This document shows, piece after piece, positions 45,756 to 54,606 of a stretch of 64,000 nucleotides of DNA. The DNA is taken from contig JAKQEK010000317.1 of assembly GCA_029558535.1 (NCBI GenBank), forward strand, positions 1-64,000. The letters run 5' to 3'. This DNA is from Bacteroidota bacterium (GTDB lineage Bacteria; Bacteroidota; Bacteroidia; Bacteroidales; ML635J-15). Position 1 is the first letter of the stretch, and each line of letters opens with the position of its first letter. The notes under the pieces are model-generated. The model was given only the letters and a program-made list of their open reading frames with translations, searched no databases and had not been told where the DNA came from. A program made the translations under genes and the position numbers.

Positions 45756-47210
45756 TTATAAATTTTTAAAAGTTTCTATTAAAATTTCCTTATCATCAAA
45801 GTGATGTTTGACCCCATTTATATCCTGATATTTTTCATGACCTTTGCCGGCTACAAGGATAATATCTCCGGGATTTGACATCATGCAAGCTGTTCTTATT
45901 GCTTCAGCTCTGTTTGTTATTCTCAAAGTTTTCTTTTTGTGGATTGCAGTTATTCCGGCTTGCATATCATCTAAAATTGCTTCAGGATCTTCGGTTCTTG
46001 GATTGTCAGATGTGAGTATAAGTCGATTACTCAATTCGGCTGCAATACAAGCCATCTCGGGACGTTTTGTTTTATCTCTGTCTCCTCCTGCACCAACTAC
46101 AGTTATTAATTGTCCGCTGCCTTGTCTGATTTCGTTTATAGTTGATAATACATTTTGTAAGGCATCAGGTGTATGTGCATAGTCAACAATTGCAGTGATT
46201 CCGTTTGTCGAATTAATTGCATCAAACCTTCCTTCAACAGGTTTTAGTTTTGATAAAGTTATTAGAATTTCCTGTTTGTCTAAATTGCTTAATATGGCAG
46301 TCGAATATATTGCTAATAAATTGTAAGCATTGAATTTTCCTATGAAATTTGTCCATATTTCATGTCCATCCAGATTTATTAGCATTCCATCAAAATGGCT
46401 TTCGAGAATCTTGATTTTAAAATTACTTGCAGTATGTAAAGAGTATGTATATTTTTTTGCAGAAGAGTTTTGCAACATAACCAAACCATTTTTATCATCA
46501 GAATTTGTTATTGCAAATGCTTCAGGTCTTAATTGTGTGAAAAACAATTGTTTAGCTTTTATATATTCTTTAAAAGTTTTATGAAAATCCAGATGATCGT
46601 GAGTAATATTAGTAAATATCCCGCCTACAAAAGTTAATCCCGCAATTCTATGTTGAACAATTGAGTGTGAAGAGACTTCCATAAAACAATATTCACAACC
46701 GGCATTTACCATGTCCGAAAGAAATCTGTTTAGACTGATCTGGTCAGGTGTCGTATGTGTTGCAGGAAATGACTCGTTGTTGATTTTAATATCTATAGTG
46801 GATATTAATCCTGCTGAAAACCCAAGCTCTCTAACTAAATTGAATAATGTGCTGGCTATAGTTGTTTTACCGTTAGTGCCTGTAACACCAATTAATTTAA
46901 GTTTTGATGATGGATTGTCGTAAAATTCTGATGCAAGTATGCCCAGACTTACAGACGATTCTTCAACCTGTACATAAGAAATATTGTGATGTGTGTTTTT
47001 CGGCAATTCCTCACATACTATTACTTTTGCTCCGTTATTAATAGCGGTTTGAATGAAATTATGACCATCAGAAATAGTCCCTTTAATAGCAACGAACAAA
47101 TCTCCATCTGAAATTTTGCGGGAATCAAAGTTTAAATTCTGGAACTCTCCATCATTATTAAAAATGAATTTTTTACTCCCTATTGTTTCTATGTATTCTT
47201 TTATGTTCAT
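45756..47210 (-). CDS. murE: UDP-MurNAc-tripeptide synthetase (meso-diaminopimelate-adding)
   Basis: 484 residues. ATP loop GTNGKTT at 111-117, [30 protein letters not shown] and [14 protein letters not shown]. The DNPR motif ([14 protein letters not shown]) is the signature of enzymes that add meso-diaminopimelate, so this organism has DAP-type peptidoglycan. The start overlaps the ftsI stop by 4 bases. Confidence 0.96.
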   Translation of the reverse strand: MNIKEYIETIGSKKFIFNNDGEFQNLNFDSRKISDGDLFVAIKGTISDGHNFIQTAINNGAKVIVCEELPKNTHHNISYVQVEESSVSLGILASEFYDNPSSKLKLIGVTGTNGKTTIASTLFNLVRELGFSAGLISTIDIKINNESFPATHTTPDQISLNRFLSDMVNAGCEYCFMEVSSHSIVQHRIAGLTFVGGIFTNITHDHLDFHKTFKEYIKAKQLFFTQLRPEAFAITNSDDKNGLVMLQNSSAKKYTYSLHTASNFKIKILESHFDGMLINLDGHEIWTNFIGKFNAYNLLAIYSTAILSNLDKQEILITLSKLKPVEGRFDAINSTNGITAIVDYAHTPDALQNVLSTINEIRQGSGQLITVVGAGGDRDKTKRPEMACIAAELSNRLILTSDNPRTEDPEAILDDMQAGITAIHKKKTLRITNRAEAIRTACMMSNPGDIILVAGKGHEKYQDINGVKHHFDDKEILIETFKNL

Positions 47211-49312
47211 TCTCCGAGATATAATGTTATTAAATCACCCTTTCTAAAAGAGTCACCTGGCGCTGGAACTTGCTTTTTTACTCTGCCTCGTCCCGAAACG
47301 TTGACTTTCATACCGCATTGTTCAAGAATTATGATTGCATCTTTAAGTCCCATGTTGATGACATTAGGGATTTTGGTCTTATCGCTGTAATTAACCGGAT
47401 TGTAGGCAATTTTTAATTCATTAGCCGTACTGACAACCCAATCTGTTTGTGCAACTTTGCTGGCATCAGTTATTATTTGCAGCCAATTATAAACTTTTTC
47501 GGTTTCTTTTTTATTTCCCTTTTTTGCAATTGGAATTGAGGAGGAAATCGTGAAATTTGATGTAAAACGATGATATTTTGGATTTGAAGCATAAATTTTA
47601 TCGGCGATTTCCTTAAAAACAGGACCTGCAACAATATTTCCATAAAAGCCGCCTCTGCTAGGTTTGTAAATGGATACAATGCATGAGTATTCGGGATCTT
47701 CGGCCGGGAAATATCCTACAAACGAAGCATGGTATTTTACTCGTGTGGTATCGCTGCCGTAATTCATTTGTGCTGTCCCTGTTTTGCCGGCAATTTTGTA
47801 GTTATCACTTTTAATATTTTTAGCAGTACCATCACTCACAACTCCTTCCATCATTTTTTTTACAATATCAATTGTACTTTGTGAGCAAATTTGTTCATCA
47901 ATGATTTCAGGTTCAAACTTTTTAACAATTTCGCCTCTATATGAAAGAGCTTCTGCAAAAATGGGTCTTAGTAATACCCCGTTATTAGCTATTGCATTAT
48001 AAAATGCAAGTATCTGCAGAGGCGTAATTTGTAATTCGTAACCAACGGATATCTGAGTTAAAGATAGTCCCGACCATTCTTTTGTCCCCGGAGAATGAAT
48101 TACAGGTGTTGATTCTCCTCGAATTATTACATTTAGTGGCTCGTTAAGATGGAGTCGCTGTAATCCGGCAATAAATTTACCGGGTTGATTTTTGTATTCC
48201 TTGCTGATAATTTTTGAAATACCGACATTTGAAGACACTTCAAAAGCTCTCTGGACTGTAATTGTACCGTAGCCTCCTTCTTTTGTATCTTTCATTTCTT
48301 TTCCATAATAATGAGTAATCCCGTTTCCGGTTTCAATCATATCATCAGGTTTTATATATCCGTCTTCTAGTGCAACAATTACAGAAGCAAGTTTAAATGT
48401 TGAGCCCGGATCCGAAGCATGTCCTATTGCATAATTTGTATATTCATAATAATAACCTTCAGGGTGAAGTTTTAAATTTGCAATTGCTCTTACCTTGCCT
48501 GTCTTTACTTCCATTACAACCACAGTTCCATACTCTGCTCCATGCTTAATGAGTTGTTTTTCCAATGCAGATTCTGCAACATCTTGTAAACCAATATCAA
48601 TGGTAGTAATAAGGTCGTAGCCGTCTTTTGGCTCAATAAAATTTGCATCCTCGACAGGCATCCACATGTTGCCCGGTATTTTTTCTTTTACGGTATGCCC
48701 TTCTATTCCCCGGAGTTCTTCATCATAGGCATCTTCTAAACCCACTCCTTTGCGTCCAATAGCAGGTTCGGTACCTATTGTACGTCGCCCAAGTTCCCCA
48801 AATGGCTTTTCTCGTTTATAAGTTTTTTGATAAACAAATCCGCCTTTTGTTCTTCCTTTTCTTAATAATGGAAAGTTTTGTAAGAGTTTAAAATCAGAAT
48901 ATTTAATATTAAAACTAAAGCGATAATACCTCGAACCAGAATCCCTTGCGTCTATTAACTCTTGAGTGAATTGCATTTGAGATTTTTCGGGAAATAGCTG
49001 AGACAAACAAAGAGACAAGGAGTCTATATTTTCATCAAATACTTTTTGTGTTATAGCATCACAGTTTGGATCTATTCCGGCTTCGAAGTAGGCAACAGAA
49101 GTAGCCAGCAGTTTGCCGTCAGACGAATAAATATTTCCCCTCAAAGGTTCTATTGTTGTGTATATACGGGTAGATTTAATTGCTTCGTTGATTTTTTCTT
49201 TATCGTAGAAAAACTGGAAATAAATAATTTTCCCTATAACGAAAAGACCGAAAACTACCATAAAAATATATAGTAGGTTATATTTTACTAATATGTTGGT
49301 CCTTTCACTCAT
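47207..49312 (-). CDS. ftsI: FtsI, septal D,D-transpeptidase (class B PBP) with PASTA domain
   Basis: 701 residues. A cytoplasmic start and one membrane helix (about 12-33) are followed by the PBP dimerisation domain (EPLRGNIYSSDGKLLATSV) and a transpeptidase with S304-TFK, S360-SN and KTG (510-512). One C-terminal PASTA domain (about 643-700, IPNVINMGLKDAIIILEQCG) is typical for Bacteroidota FtsI. It cross-links septal peptidoglycan with FtsW. It overlaps ftsL by 4 bases. Confidence 0.96.
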   Translation of the reverse strand: MSERTNILVKYNLLYIFMVVFGLFVIGKIIYFQFFYDKEKINEAIKSTRIYTTIEPLRGNIYSSDGKLLATSVAYFEAGIDPNCDAITQKVFDENIDSLSLCLSQLFPEKSQMQFTQELIDARDSGSRYYRFSFNIKYSDFKLLQNFPLLRKGRTKGGFVYQKTYKREKPFGELGRRTIGTEPAIGRKGVGLEDAYDEELRGIEGHTVKEKIPGNMWMPVEDANFIEPKDGYDLITTIDIGLQDVAESALEKQLIKHGAEYGTVVVMEVKTGKVRAIANLKLHPEGYYYEYTNYAIGHASDPGSTFKLASVIVALEDGYIKPDDMIETGNGITHYYGKEMKDTKEGGYGTITVQRAFEVSSNVGISKIISKEYKNQPGKFIAGLQRLHLNEPLNVIIRGESTPVIHSPGTKEWSGLSLTQISVGYELQITPLQILAFYNAIANNGVLLRPIFAEALSYRGEIVKKFEPEIIDEQICSQSTIDIVKKMMEGVVSDGTAKNIKSDNYKIAGKTGTAQMNYGSDTTRVKYHASFVGYFPAEDPEYSCIVSIYKPSRGGFYGNIVAGPVFKEIADKIYASNPKYHRFTSNFTISSSIPIAKKGNKKETEKVYNWLQIITDASKVAQTDWVVSTANELKIAYNPVNYSDKTKIPNVINMGLKDAIIILEQCGMKVNVSGRGRVKKQVPAPGDSFRKGDLITLYLGE

Positions 49313-49665
49313 TTGTTGATGTAATATGTTAGTTTTTTAGGAGGAATTGAAGATTCTTTAAGTGTCGAGCCCTTTTCCTCAAGAAGTCTTAAAACTTTAT
49401 CTCTTCTGCTGTTTGTCATTAAATTTGATTGAATCTCAATCTTTTCAGCTCTAAGGTCTTCGATTTCTTTTTTTGCTTTTTCCGTTTCTCTGAAAATGCT
49501 TTCTGCATGATAGCGGTTCGCGATGTAAATTAGTCCTAAAATGAAGAGAACTATTATAAATGGTATTTGTTTGCGAACAAGATCACTGGCAACAATAGAA
49601 CCATTAACAAGCCCACGGACTGTTTCTTTGATTTTTTTATTATTGTTGTTTTTAGATCTTTTCAT
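49309..49665 (-). CDS. ftsL: FtsL-like divisome protein
   Basis: 118 residues. A basic cytoplasmic start (KRSKNNNNKKIKETV), one membrane helix (about 36-52, FIIVLFILGLIYIANRYHA) and a short coiled coil (RETEKAKKEIEDLRAEKIEIQSNL). This matches the FtsL layout, and the position between rsmH and ftsI confirms it; sequence alone would be weak. It overlaps rsmH and ftsI by 4 bases each. Confidence 0.85.
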   Translation of the reverse strand: MKRSKNNNNKKIKETVRGLVNGSIVASDLVRKQIPFIIVLFILGLIYIANRYHAESIFRETEKAKKEIEDLRAEKIEIQSNLMTNSRRDKVLRLLEEKGSTLKESSIPPKKLTYYINK

Positions 49666-50558
49666 AGCTTTTCTGCAATTCTTAATTTAGCCGACTTTGC
49701 TCTTGGGTTGCTATTGATTTCTTCATCTTCCGGGATGATTATGTGTTTATTGATTTGCTTAAAGGGTAAAAATGATCGCCCATATAAATCCTTTTCTATT
49801 TTACCTTCGGTATTACCTGTTTTGATAAGATTCTTTACAGCTCTGTCTTCAAGCGAGTGATATGAAATAAAAGATATCCTGCCGCCCGGTTTTAGGATTA
49901 TTGGACATGAATTAAGAAATTCAATCAATGAATGATATTCATCATTTACTGCTATTCTTAAAGCTTGAAAAACCTGAGCCAGATATTTATAATCATTATG
50001 TGTCGGTAAAGCAGGTGTAATCGCTGTAATAAAGTCTGTTATGTAGTGAAATTGATTGTTTTTACGAAAATTTGTAATTAATGAAATTAGCTTTCCGGGA
50101 TTTTTTATGTCACAGTATTTTTTAAAAATAAAGAATAGATTTTCTTCTTCATAATTATTTAATATGTCAGCAGCAGTTAAAGATTGATTTTGATTCATTC
50201 TCATATCAAGACTACCACCTAGACGATATGAAAAACCTCTGCTTTCTAGGTCAAATTGATGAGACGAAACGCCGAAGTCGGCCATAATCCCGTCAATTTT
50301 ATCGATTCCAAGATATTCAAGATAATTTACTAAATACCTATAATTCCCATGGATCAGATTAAGTCTGTTATCAGCGATTTTGTTTTTGTGAGCATCGGGA
50401 TCACAATCTATTGCAATTAGTAGTCCGTTTTTAGAAAGTGATTTTAGTATCTCGGCAGAATGACTACCTCCACCGTATGTGATGTCGGCGTAAATTCCTT
50501 CAGGCTTTATTTGCAGTCCTTCTACACTTTCTTTTAGTAAAACTGGAACGTGATACAT
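49662..50558 (-). CDS. rsmH: 16S rRNA (cytosine-1402-N4)-methyltransferase
   Basis: 298 residues. It starts YHVPVLLKESVEGL and has ADITYGGGSHSAEIL (S-adenosylmethionine loop), LIAIDCDPDAH, DGIMADFGVSSHQFD and ISYHSLEDRAVK. It methylates C1402 of 16S rRNA. The usual second gene of the mraZ operon, 2 bases after mraZ. Confidence 0.97.
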   Translation of the reverse strand: MYHVPVLLKESVEGLQIKPEGIYADITYGGGSHSAEILKSLSKNGLLIAIDCDPDAHKNKIADNRLNLIHGNYRYLVNYLEYLGIDKIDGIMADFGVSSHQFDLESRGFSYRLGGSLDMRMNQNQSLTAADILNNYEEENLFFIFKKYCDIKNPGKLISLITNFRKNNQFHYITDFITAITPALPTHNDYKYLAQVFQALRIAVNDEYHSLIEFLNSCPIILKPGGRISFISYHSLEDRAVKNLIKTGNTEGKIEKDLYGRSFLPFKQINKHIIIPEDEEINSNPRAKSAKLRIAEKL

Positions 50559-50560
50559 AA

Positions 50561-51028
50561 TTACTCATTATTATAAAATCCGAAATCACCACCTAATATT
50601 TCGTTTGCAAGATTTGCGAAATCATCATGGGCAGATTGCTTGGATTCATATACATCTTTTGCCCAAATTTCAATTTTACCTTCTTGCCCTGCGAATACGA
50701 GCTCTTTCTCAGCATTGATGTACTCCAATAATCTTTTTGGAATTAATAAGCGGAAACTTCCGTCAAAAATGATTTCTGCAGTTCCTCTGTAATATTCACG
50801 AAGAAATTCAGCATGTTTTTTATTAAATGGATTTAATTTCTTTTTAAGTATTGCTGTTTGATATTGCCATTCGCTTATCGGATAGAGAAGGAGACATTTT
50901 TCATAAATATCTCTTTTAACAACAAAAGCATGATTAATTTCTTCTTCAGGAATCTGACGTTTTAATGGGGCAGGAAATATTATTCTCCCTTTATTATCAA
51001 GCTTTGCAATATATTCTCCAACAAACAT
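50561..51028 (-). CDS. mraZ: MraZ, transcriptional regulator of the division cluster
   Basis: 155 residues from ATG 51028, giving MFVGEYIAKLDNKGRIIFPA, the standard MraZ start with AbrB-like DXXGR (DNKGR). The second half carries FDGSFRLLIPKRLLEYINAEKELVFAGQEGKIEIW. A longer frame from TTG 51079 is rejected because it runs through the promoter and operator. MraZ is a DNA-binding repressor of its own operon in several bacteria. It leads a minus-strand run of 14 genes with gaps or overlaps of at most about 20 bases. Confidence 0.95.
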   Translation of the reverse strand: MFVGEYIAKLDNKGRIIFPAPLKRQIPEEEINHAFVVKRDIYEKCLLLYPISEWQYQTAILKKKLNPFNKKHAEFLREYYRGTAEIIFDGSFRLLIPKRLLEYINAEKELVFAGQEGKIEIWAKDVYESKQSAHDDFANLANEILGGDFGFYNNE

Positions 51029-51052
51029 AATGAGTGTGTTTTTGTTTTGATG

Positions 51053-51060
51053 TAAAACTA
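51053..51060 (-). promoter_or_regulatory. probable -7 box (TAGTTTTA) of the mraZ operon
   Basis: On the minus strand TAGTTTTA differs from TAnnTTTG at the last base and lies 24 bases before the mraZ ATG, directly next to the repeat array. Confidence 0.45.
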
Positions 51061-51110
51061 TACATATTTTACTACACAATGAAACATTTTACTACATATT
51101 TCTCCACATT
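51061..51110 (-). promoter_or_regulatory. mraZ: 10-bp-periodic repeats, candidate MraZ operator
   Basis: Five consecutive 10-base units read on the plus strand as TACATATTTT, ACTACACAAT, GAAACATTTT, ACTACATATT and TCTCCACATT. Each has ACA at or near positions 4-6 and a T-rich end, so one site recurs on the same helical face. On the minus strand the units carry TGT with GTAGT or GGAGA. MraZ in other bacteria binds short direct repeats spaced about 10 bp upstream of mraZ. The array covers where the -33 box should lie, which fits autorepression. Confidence 0.6.
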
Positions 51111-51158
51111 GTTAATAACTTTTGAAAGTTAAAATTTTAAGTTACTGATAATCAGATG

Positions 51159-51190
51159 TTTGAAAATTTGAAAAAATAATTTTATATTTG
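51159..51190 (+). promoter_or_regulatory. consensus promoter for glsA
   Basis: TTTG (51159-51162), a 20-base spacer and TATATTTG (51183-51190), 20 bases before the glsA ATG. This is a full match to the Bacteroidota promoter, divergent from mraZ. Confidence 0.7.
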
Positions 51191-51210
51191 CAGAAATTAA
51201 CAATCAGGTT

Positions 51211-52032
51211 ATGCAGGACGAAGAAGTGTTAAAGATTGATATAGAAGCAGTATTAAAAAGCAAAAATCCGAAACTTGCGAAACGTTTACCTAAATGTCTA
51301 ATTAAGTATCTTAAAAGAATTGTACATCAGGACGAGATAAACAAATTTTTGGGTGAGCATGTTGGAGTTAGAGGTCTTAACTTTGTTGAAGCAGTCATAG
51401 AATTTATGGATTTGAAATATGAAGTTCATGGTTTTGAAAATATTCCTGAGAGTGGAAAATTTGTTTTTGCTTCAAATCATCCTTTAGGGGGATTGGAAAG
51501 TATGGTTTTTATGAAAGTTGTTAGTCAGAAATATCCTGAATTTAAATTTGTCGTAAACGATATTTTGATGGCTCTAAAGCCTTTGGCAGAGGTTTTTGTA
51601 CCTGTGAATAAACACGGCAATCAATCAAGGGACAGCTTAAAAATACTTAACGAAGTTTATGCCACAGACGATCAAGTATTATTCTTCCCAGCAGGTTTGG
51701 TTTCGAGAAAGATTAAAGGGAAAATTGTTGATTTACCTTGGCAGAAAAGCTTTGTAAGTAAGGCAGTTGAATATAAACGGGATATTATTCCTGTTTATAT
51801 AGAAGGAAAGAATTCGAAGTTTTTTTATAATTTGGCGTCATTTAGGAAATTTTTCGGCATAAAGGCCAACATAGAAATGTTGTATTTGGTTGATGAAATG
51901 ATGAAACAAAAAGGCAGGACAATTAAAATAGTATTTGGGTTACCGGTTTCATATAAGTTGTTTGATAAATCAAAAGATTTTAGAGAATGGGCAGATTATA
52001 TGTATAAACTCACATATTCATTAAAAAATTAA
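51211..52032 (+). CDS. glsA: PlsC-type acyltransferase, probable GlsA (glycine-lipid O-acyltransferase)
   Basis: 273 residues, lysophospholipid-acyltransferase fold. The active-site block is ASNHPLGGLESM, a variant of NHxxxxD with the acidic residue one place later, as in Bacteroidota relatives. FPAGLVSRK is the second acceptor-binding block. In Bacteroides thetaiotaomicron GlsB N-acylates glycine and GlsA adds the second acyl chain to form glycine lipids. The next gene here is a GlsB-like protein, which supports this role. Without the neighbour it could be a generic 1-acylglycerol-phosphate acyltransferase. Confidence 0.8.
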   Translation: MQDEEVLKIDIEAVLKSKNPKLAKRLPKCLIKYLKRIVHQDEINKFLGEHVGVRGLNFVEAVIEFMDLKYEVHGFENIPESGKFVFASNHPLGGLESMVFMKVVSQKYPEFKFVVNDILMALKPLAEVFVPVNKHGNQSRDSLKILNEVYATDDQVLFFPAGLVSRKIKGKIVDLPWQKSFVSKAVEYKRDIIPVYIEGKNSKFFYNLASFRKFFGIKANIEMLYLVDEMMKQKGRTIKIVFGLPVSYKLFDKSKDFREWADYMYKLTYSLKN

Positions 52033-52079
52033 CTTAAGAATAATTAATTTTATAATTTTGTAAAAATAAAATTGCTCAG

Positions 52080-53090
52080 ATGACCGTAATGTGTCCGGTT
52101 ATTCCGCCGGTAAATAAGAATTTGTTATTGCAAGAGCTAACGGCAGATAAACTATTGCGTAAGTCAAATTATGGCAATACAGAAATTTACGTATTCACGC
52201 ATAAAGATTCTCCTAATTTAATGAAAGAATTGGGCAGATTGCGTGAAGTAACATTTAGGATGGCTGGAGGTGGAACGGGTAAAGAGATAGATTTAGACGA
52301 TTTTGATACAGCAGCGGATCCTTATTTTCAATTAATTGTCTGGGACCCTGATGAAAATGAAATTATAGGTGGTTATAGATTTATTTTGGGTGAATCTGTA
52401 CTTGACGATCCCGAAGCAAAATTAGCGACTTCGCATCTTTTCGAGTTTTCGGAAAGCTTTATTAAAGATTATTTACCTTATACAATTGAACTTGGGAGAT
52501 CTTTTGTTCAACCAAAATATCAATATGGCAGGAATTCCCGCAAAGGCATGTTTGCACTCGATAATTTGTGGGATGGTTTGGGAGCACTTATAGTTGAATA
52601 TCCTGAAATGAAATATTTTTTCGGTAAGGTTACTATGTATAAGCATTTTGATCTTGGGGCAAGAAATTACATTTTAACATTTATAAATTTGTATTTTCCT
52701 GATACAGGAAGACTTGTAGTGCCAAAAAATCCTGTTGATTTTAAGTACGAGAAAAACAAAATGCAGTTTAGTGGAAATAACTATGCCGAAGATTATAAAA
52801 GATTAAATGCATTGGTTAGAGATTCTAATGAAAAAATACCACCTTTGGTAAATGCATATATGAATCTTTCGCCCTCGATGCTTAGTTTTGGAACTGTCGA
52901 AAATGACGAGTTTGGAGGAGTTGAAGAAACAGGGATTCTTATAAATATCAAAGATATCTACAATTCCAAAAAAGAGAGGCATGTAAAATCATACAACAGG
53001 TTAATAAGGATGAGCCAGATTTTTCCGCGTAAACCCAAAATATTCAATTTGAAAAACTGGCGAATAAAGAAAAGAAACACAAACCCGTAA
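52080..53090 (+). CDS. glsB: GNAT-like N-acyltransferase, probable GlsB (glycine N-acyltransferase)
   Basis: 336 residues of the OlsB/hemolysin-associated acyltransferase family. Readable blocks are LREVTFRMAGGGTGKEIDLDDFD, PYFQLIVWDPDENEIIGGYRFI, ELGRSFVQPKYQ and LWDGLGALIVEYPEMKYFFGKV. The family transfers 3-hydroxyacyl chains from acyl carrier protein to an amino acid, which is glycine in the characterised Bacteroides enzyme. It starts 47 bases after glsA. The last 100 or so residues, which are basic, extend past the core domain. Confidence 0.8.
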   Translation: MTVMCPVIPPVNKNLLLQELTADKLLRKSNYGNTEIYVFTHKDSPNLMKELGRLREVTFRMAGGGTGKEIDLDDFDTAADPYFQLIVWDPDENEIIGGYRFILGESVLDDPEAKLATSHLFEFSESFIKDYLPYTIELGRSFVQPKYQYGRNSRKGMFALDNLWDGLGALIVEYPEMKYFFGKVTMYKHFDLGARNYILTFINLYFPDTGRLVVPKNPVDFKYEKNKMQFSGNNYAEDYKRLNALVRDSNEKIPPLVNAYMNLSPSMLSFGTVENDEFGGVEETGILINIKDIYNSKKERHVKSYNRLIRMSQIFPRKPKIFNLKNWRIKKRNTNP

Positions 53091-53104
53091 ATAATTTTTT
53101 ATTA

Positions 53105-53135
53105 TTTTTACAGTTTTTATTGAAAACTGTAAAAA
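53105..53135 (+). repeat. perfect 13-bp inverted repeat over the OmpA-family start
   Basis: Left arm TTTTTACAGTTTT (53105-53117), loop TATTG, right arm AAAACTGTAAAAA (53123-53135). The last base of the right arm is the A of the ATG start. A -7-like TATTTTTA overlaps the left arm. It could be a protein operator, or a leader hairpin that hides the translation start if transcription begins upstream. Confidence 0.75.
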
Positions 53136-54532
53136 TGAAGATTTCAATACTTGCATTTATATTTTTTGTCTGCATATTTTATTCTAAAGCTCAGAATTTG
53201 GTATTGAATCATAGTTTTGAAGATGCCTGGTCGTGTCCGGTTTCGTTTACTACACTCGCTGTAGCAAAACCATTTCCCGTTTGGTTAAATCCAAATAAAG
53301 GAACCCCTGATCAATTGCATGTTTGCAGTACCGGTGATGCAGGTGTGCCGGAAAATTTTGCAGGGTTTATGTATCCTGCAGATGGCGCTGCTTATGCAGG
53401 AATTATTTTAAGAGAGATATTTGACGATTCCGTATCTGTATATGAAGGCGTTTCTCGTGAATATATACAAACCAAATTAAAAACGCCTTTGGTGAAAAAT
53501 AAAACGTATTGTGTAAAATTGTATTATGCCAATTCCTCAAAATCATTTTTCTCTGTTGACGCTTTAGGTATTACTATTACGGCTAATCAAATTAGTACAA
53601 AAGATGCCGGTTTAATTATTCAGAGGCCACAAATTATAAACAGGCCGGGACACATTATGGATAATATTGATTATTGGCAGGAAATGTGTGGCGTTTATCG
53701 TGCCAGAGGAAATGAAAAATATCTTACTATTGGAAATTTCTGGAATAATGAGAATACGGTTTATAAGCAAAATAATTTTGAATCAACAGATTCTTCGTTT
53801 TATTATGCATACTATTATATTGACGATGTCAGAGTCTTTGAAATCGAGAATGCATTTGAATGCGGTTGTTTAAATAATTTGTCATTTGGCTCTGATTGGC
53901 TTGGTGAAGATTATAATCCTCAAACAGGCTATAATTCACTAATTGCTGACAATAATGGAAATTATACGCATAATGGAATTACTGAAACAGATAATAATTC
54001 AAACAATGGAAATTTAGCGGATAATAATGGTAATAATTCTTTAGACGAAAATATTTCGAATGATAATACAGATATTGTTGATGGAAATTCGAATAATCAA
54101 AACAATCAGTCAAGCTCAACTGACGAATCTATGATGCTTTTAAAAGACTCTGAAATTTCAAGGCAGGCGTTTGAAAATGTTGGGGTAGGGAGCAAATTTA
54201 ATCTGAACAGAATATTTTTCGAGTTTAATTCATCCGAATTAATTACTACTTCATTTAGAGAACTTGATGAGCTGAGCGAAATACTAATTTCAAAGCCCGG
54301 TTTAAGAATTGAAATACGTGGCCACACTGATAATATTGGCTCGGATTCATATAATAAATCGCTTTCAATTAAAAGAGCAGCAGCGGTATATGACTACCTT
54401 ATAACAAAAGGTATTGATAAGTCAAGGATGAAGTACAGAGGATTCGGTAATAAAGTGCCTTTGTCAGATGAAGATACAGAAGAGGGAAGAAGTAAAAACA
54501 GAAGAGTAGAAATTATTATCGTTGGATTATAA
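53135..54532 (+). CDS. OmpA-family peptidoglycan-binding protein
   Basis: 465 residues from ATG 53135; a TTG five codons earlier lies in the hairpin loop. A signal peptide (MKISILAFIFFVCIFYSKAQ) is followed by a jelly-roll-like domain (about 20-240) that starts NLVLNHSFEDAWSCP, common in Bacteroidota OmpA proteins. An Asn/Asp-rich linker (about 265-335) leads to an OmpA C-terminal domain: RIFFEFNSSELITTS, IEIRGHTDNIGSDSYNKSLSIKRA and SKNRRVEIII. The domain binds diaminopimelate in peptidoglycan (D and R in HTDN and NRRVE). It probably ties the outer membrane or a surface structure to the wall. Confidence 0.88.
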   Translation: MKISILAFIFFVCIFYSKAQNLVLNHSFEDAWSCPVSFTTLAVAKPFPVWLNPNKGTPDQLHVCSTGDAGVPENFAGFMYPADGAAYAGIILREIFDDSVSVYEGVSREYIQTKLKTPLVKNKTYCVKLYYANSSKSFFSVDALGITITANQISTKDAGLIIQRPQIINRPGHIMDNIDYWQEMCGVYRARGNEKYLTIGNFWNNENTVYKQNNFESTDSSFYYAYYYIDDVRVFEIENAFECGCLNNLSFGSDWLGEDYNPQTGYNSLIADNNGNYTHNGITETDNNSNNGNLADNNGNNSLDENISNDNTDIVDGNSNNQNNQSSSTDESMMLLKDSEISRQAFENVGVGSKFNLNRIFFEFNSSELITTSFRELDELSEILISKPGLRIEIRGHTDNIGSDSYNKSLSIKRAAAVYDYLITKGIDKSRMKYRGFGNKVPLSDEDTEEGRSKNRRVEIIIVGL

Positions 54533-54606
54533 TTTTATTAATCAATAATTAGTATTTTTTAGTTAAATAAATATTTATATATTTACAATGTAAATTATTT
54601 GTTTAG

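Noticed and set aside
51029-51079. Longer mraZ from TTG 51079
   Set aside because: The extension runs through the promoter box and repeat array, and MraZ proteins begin at MFVGEY-like sequence.
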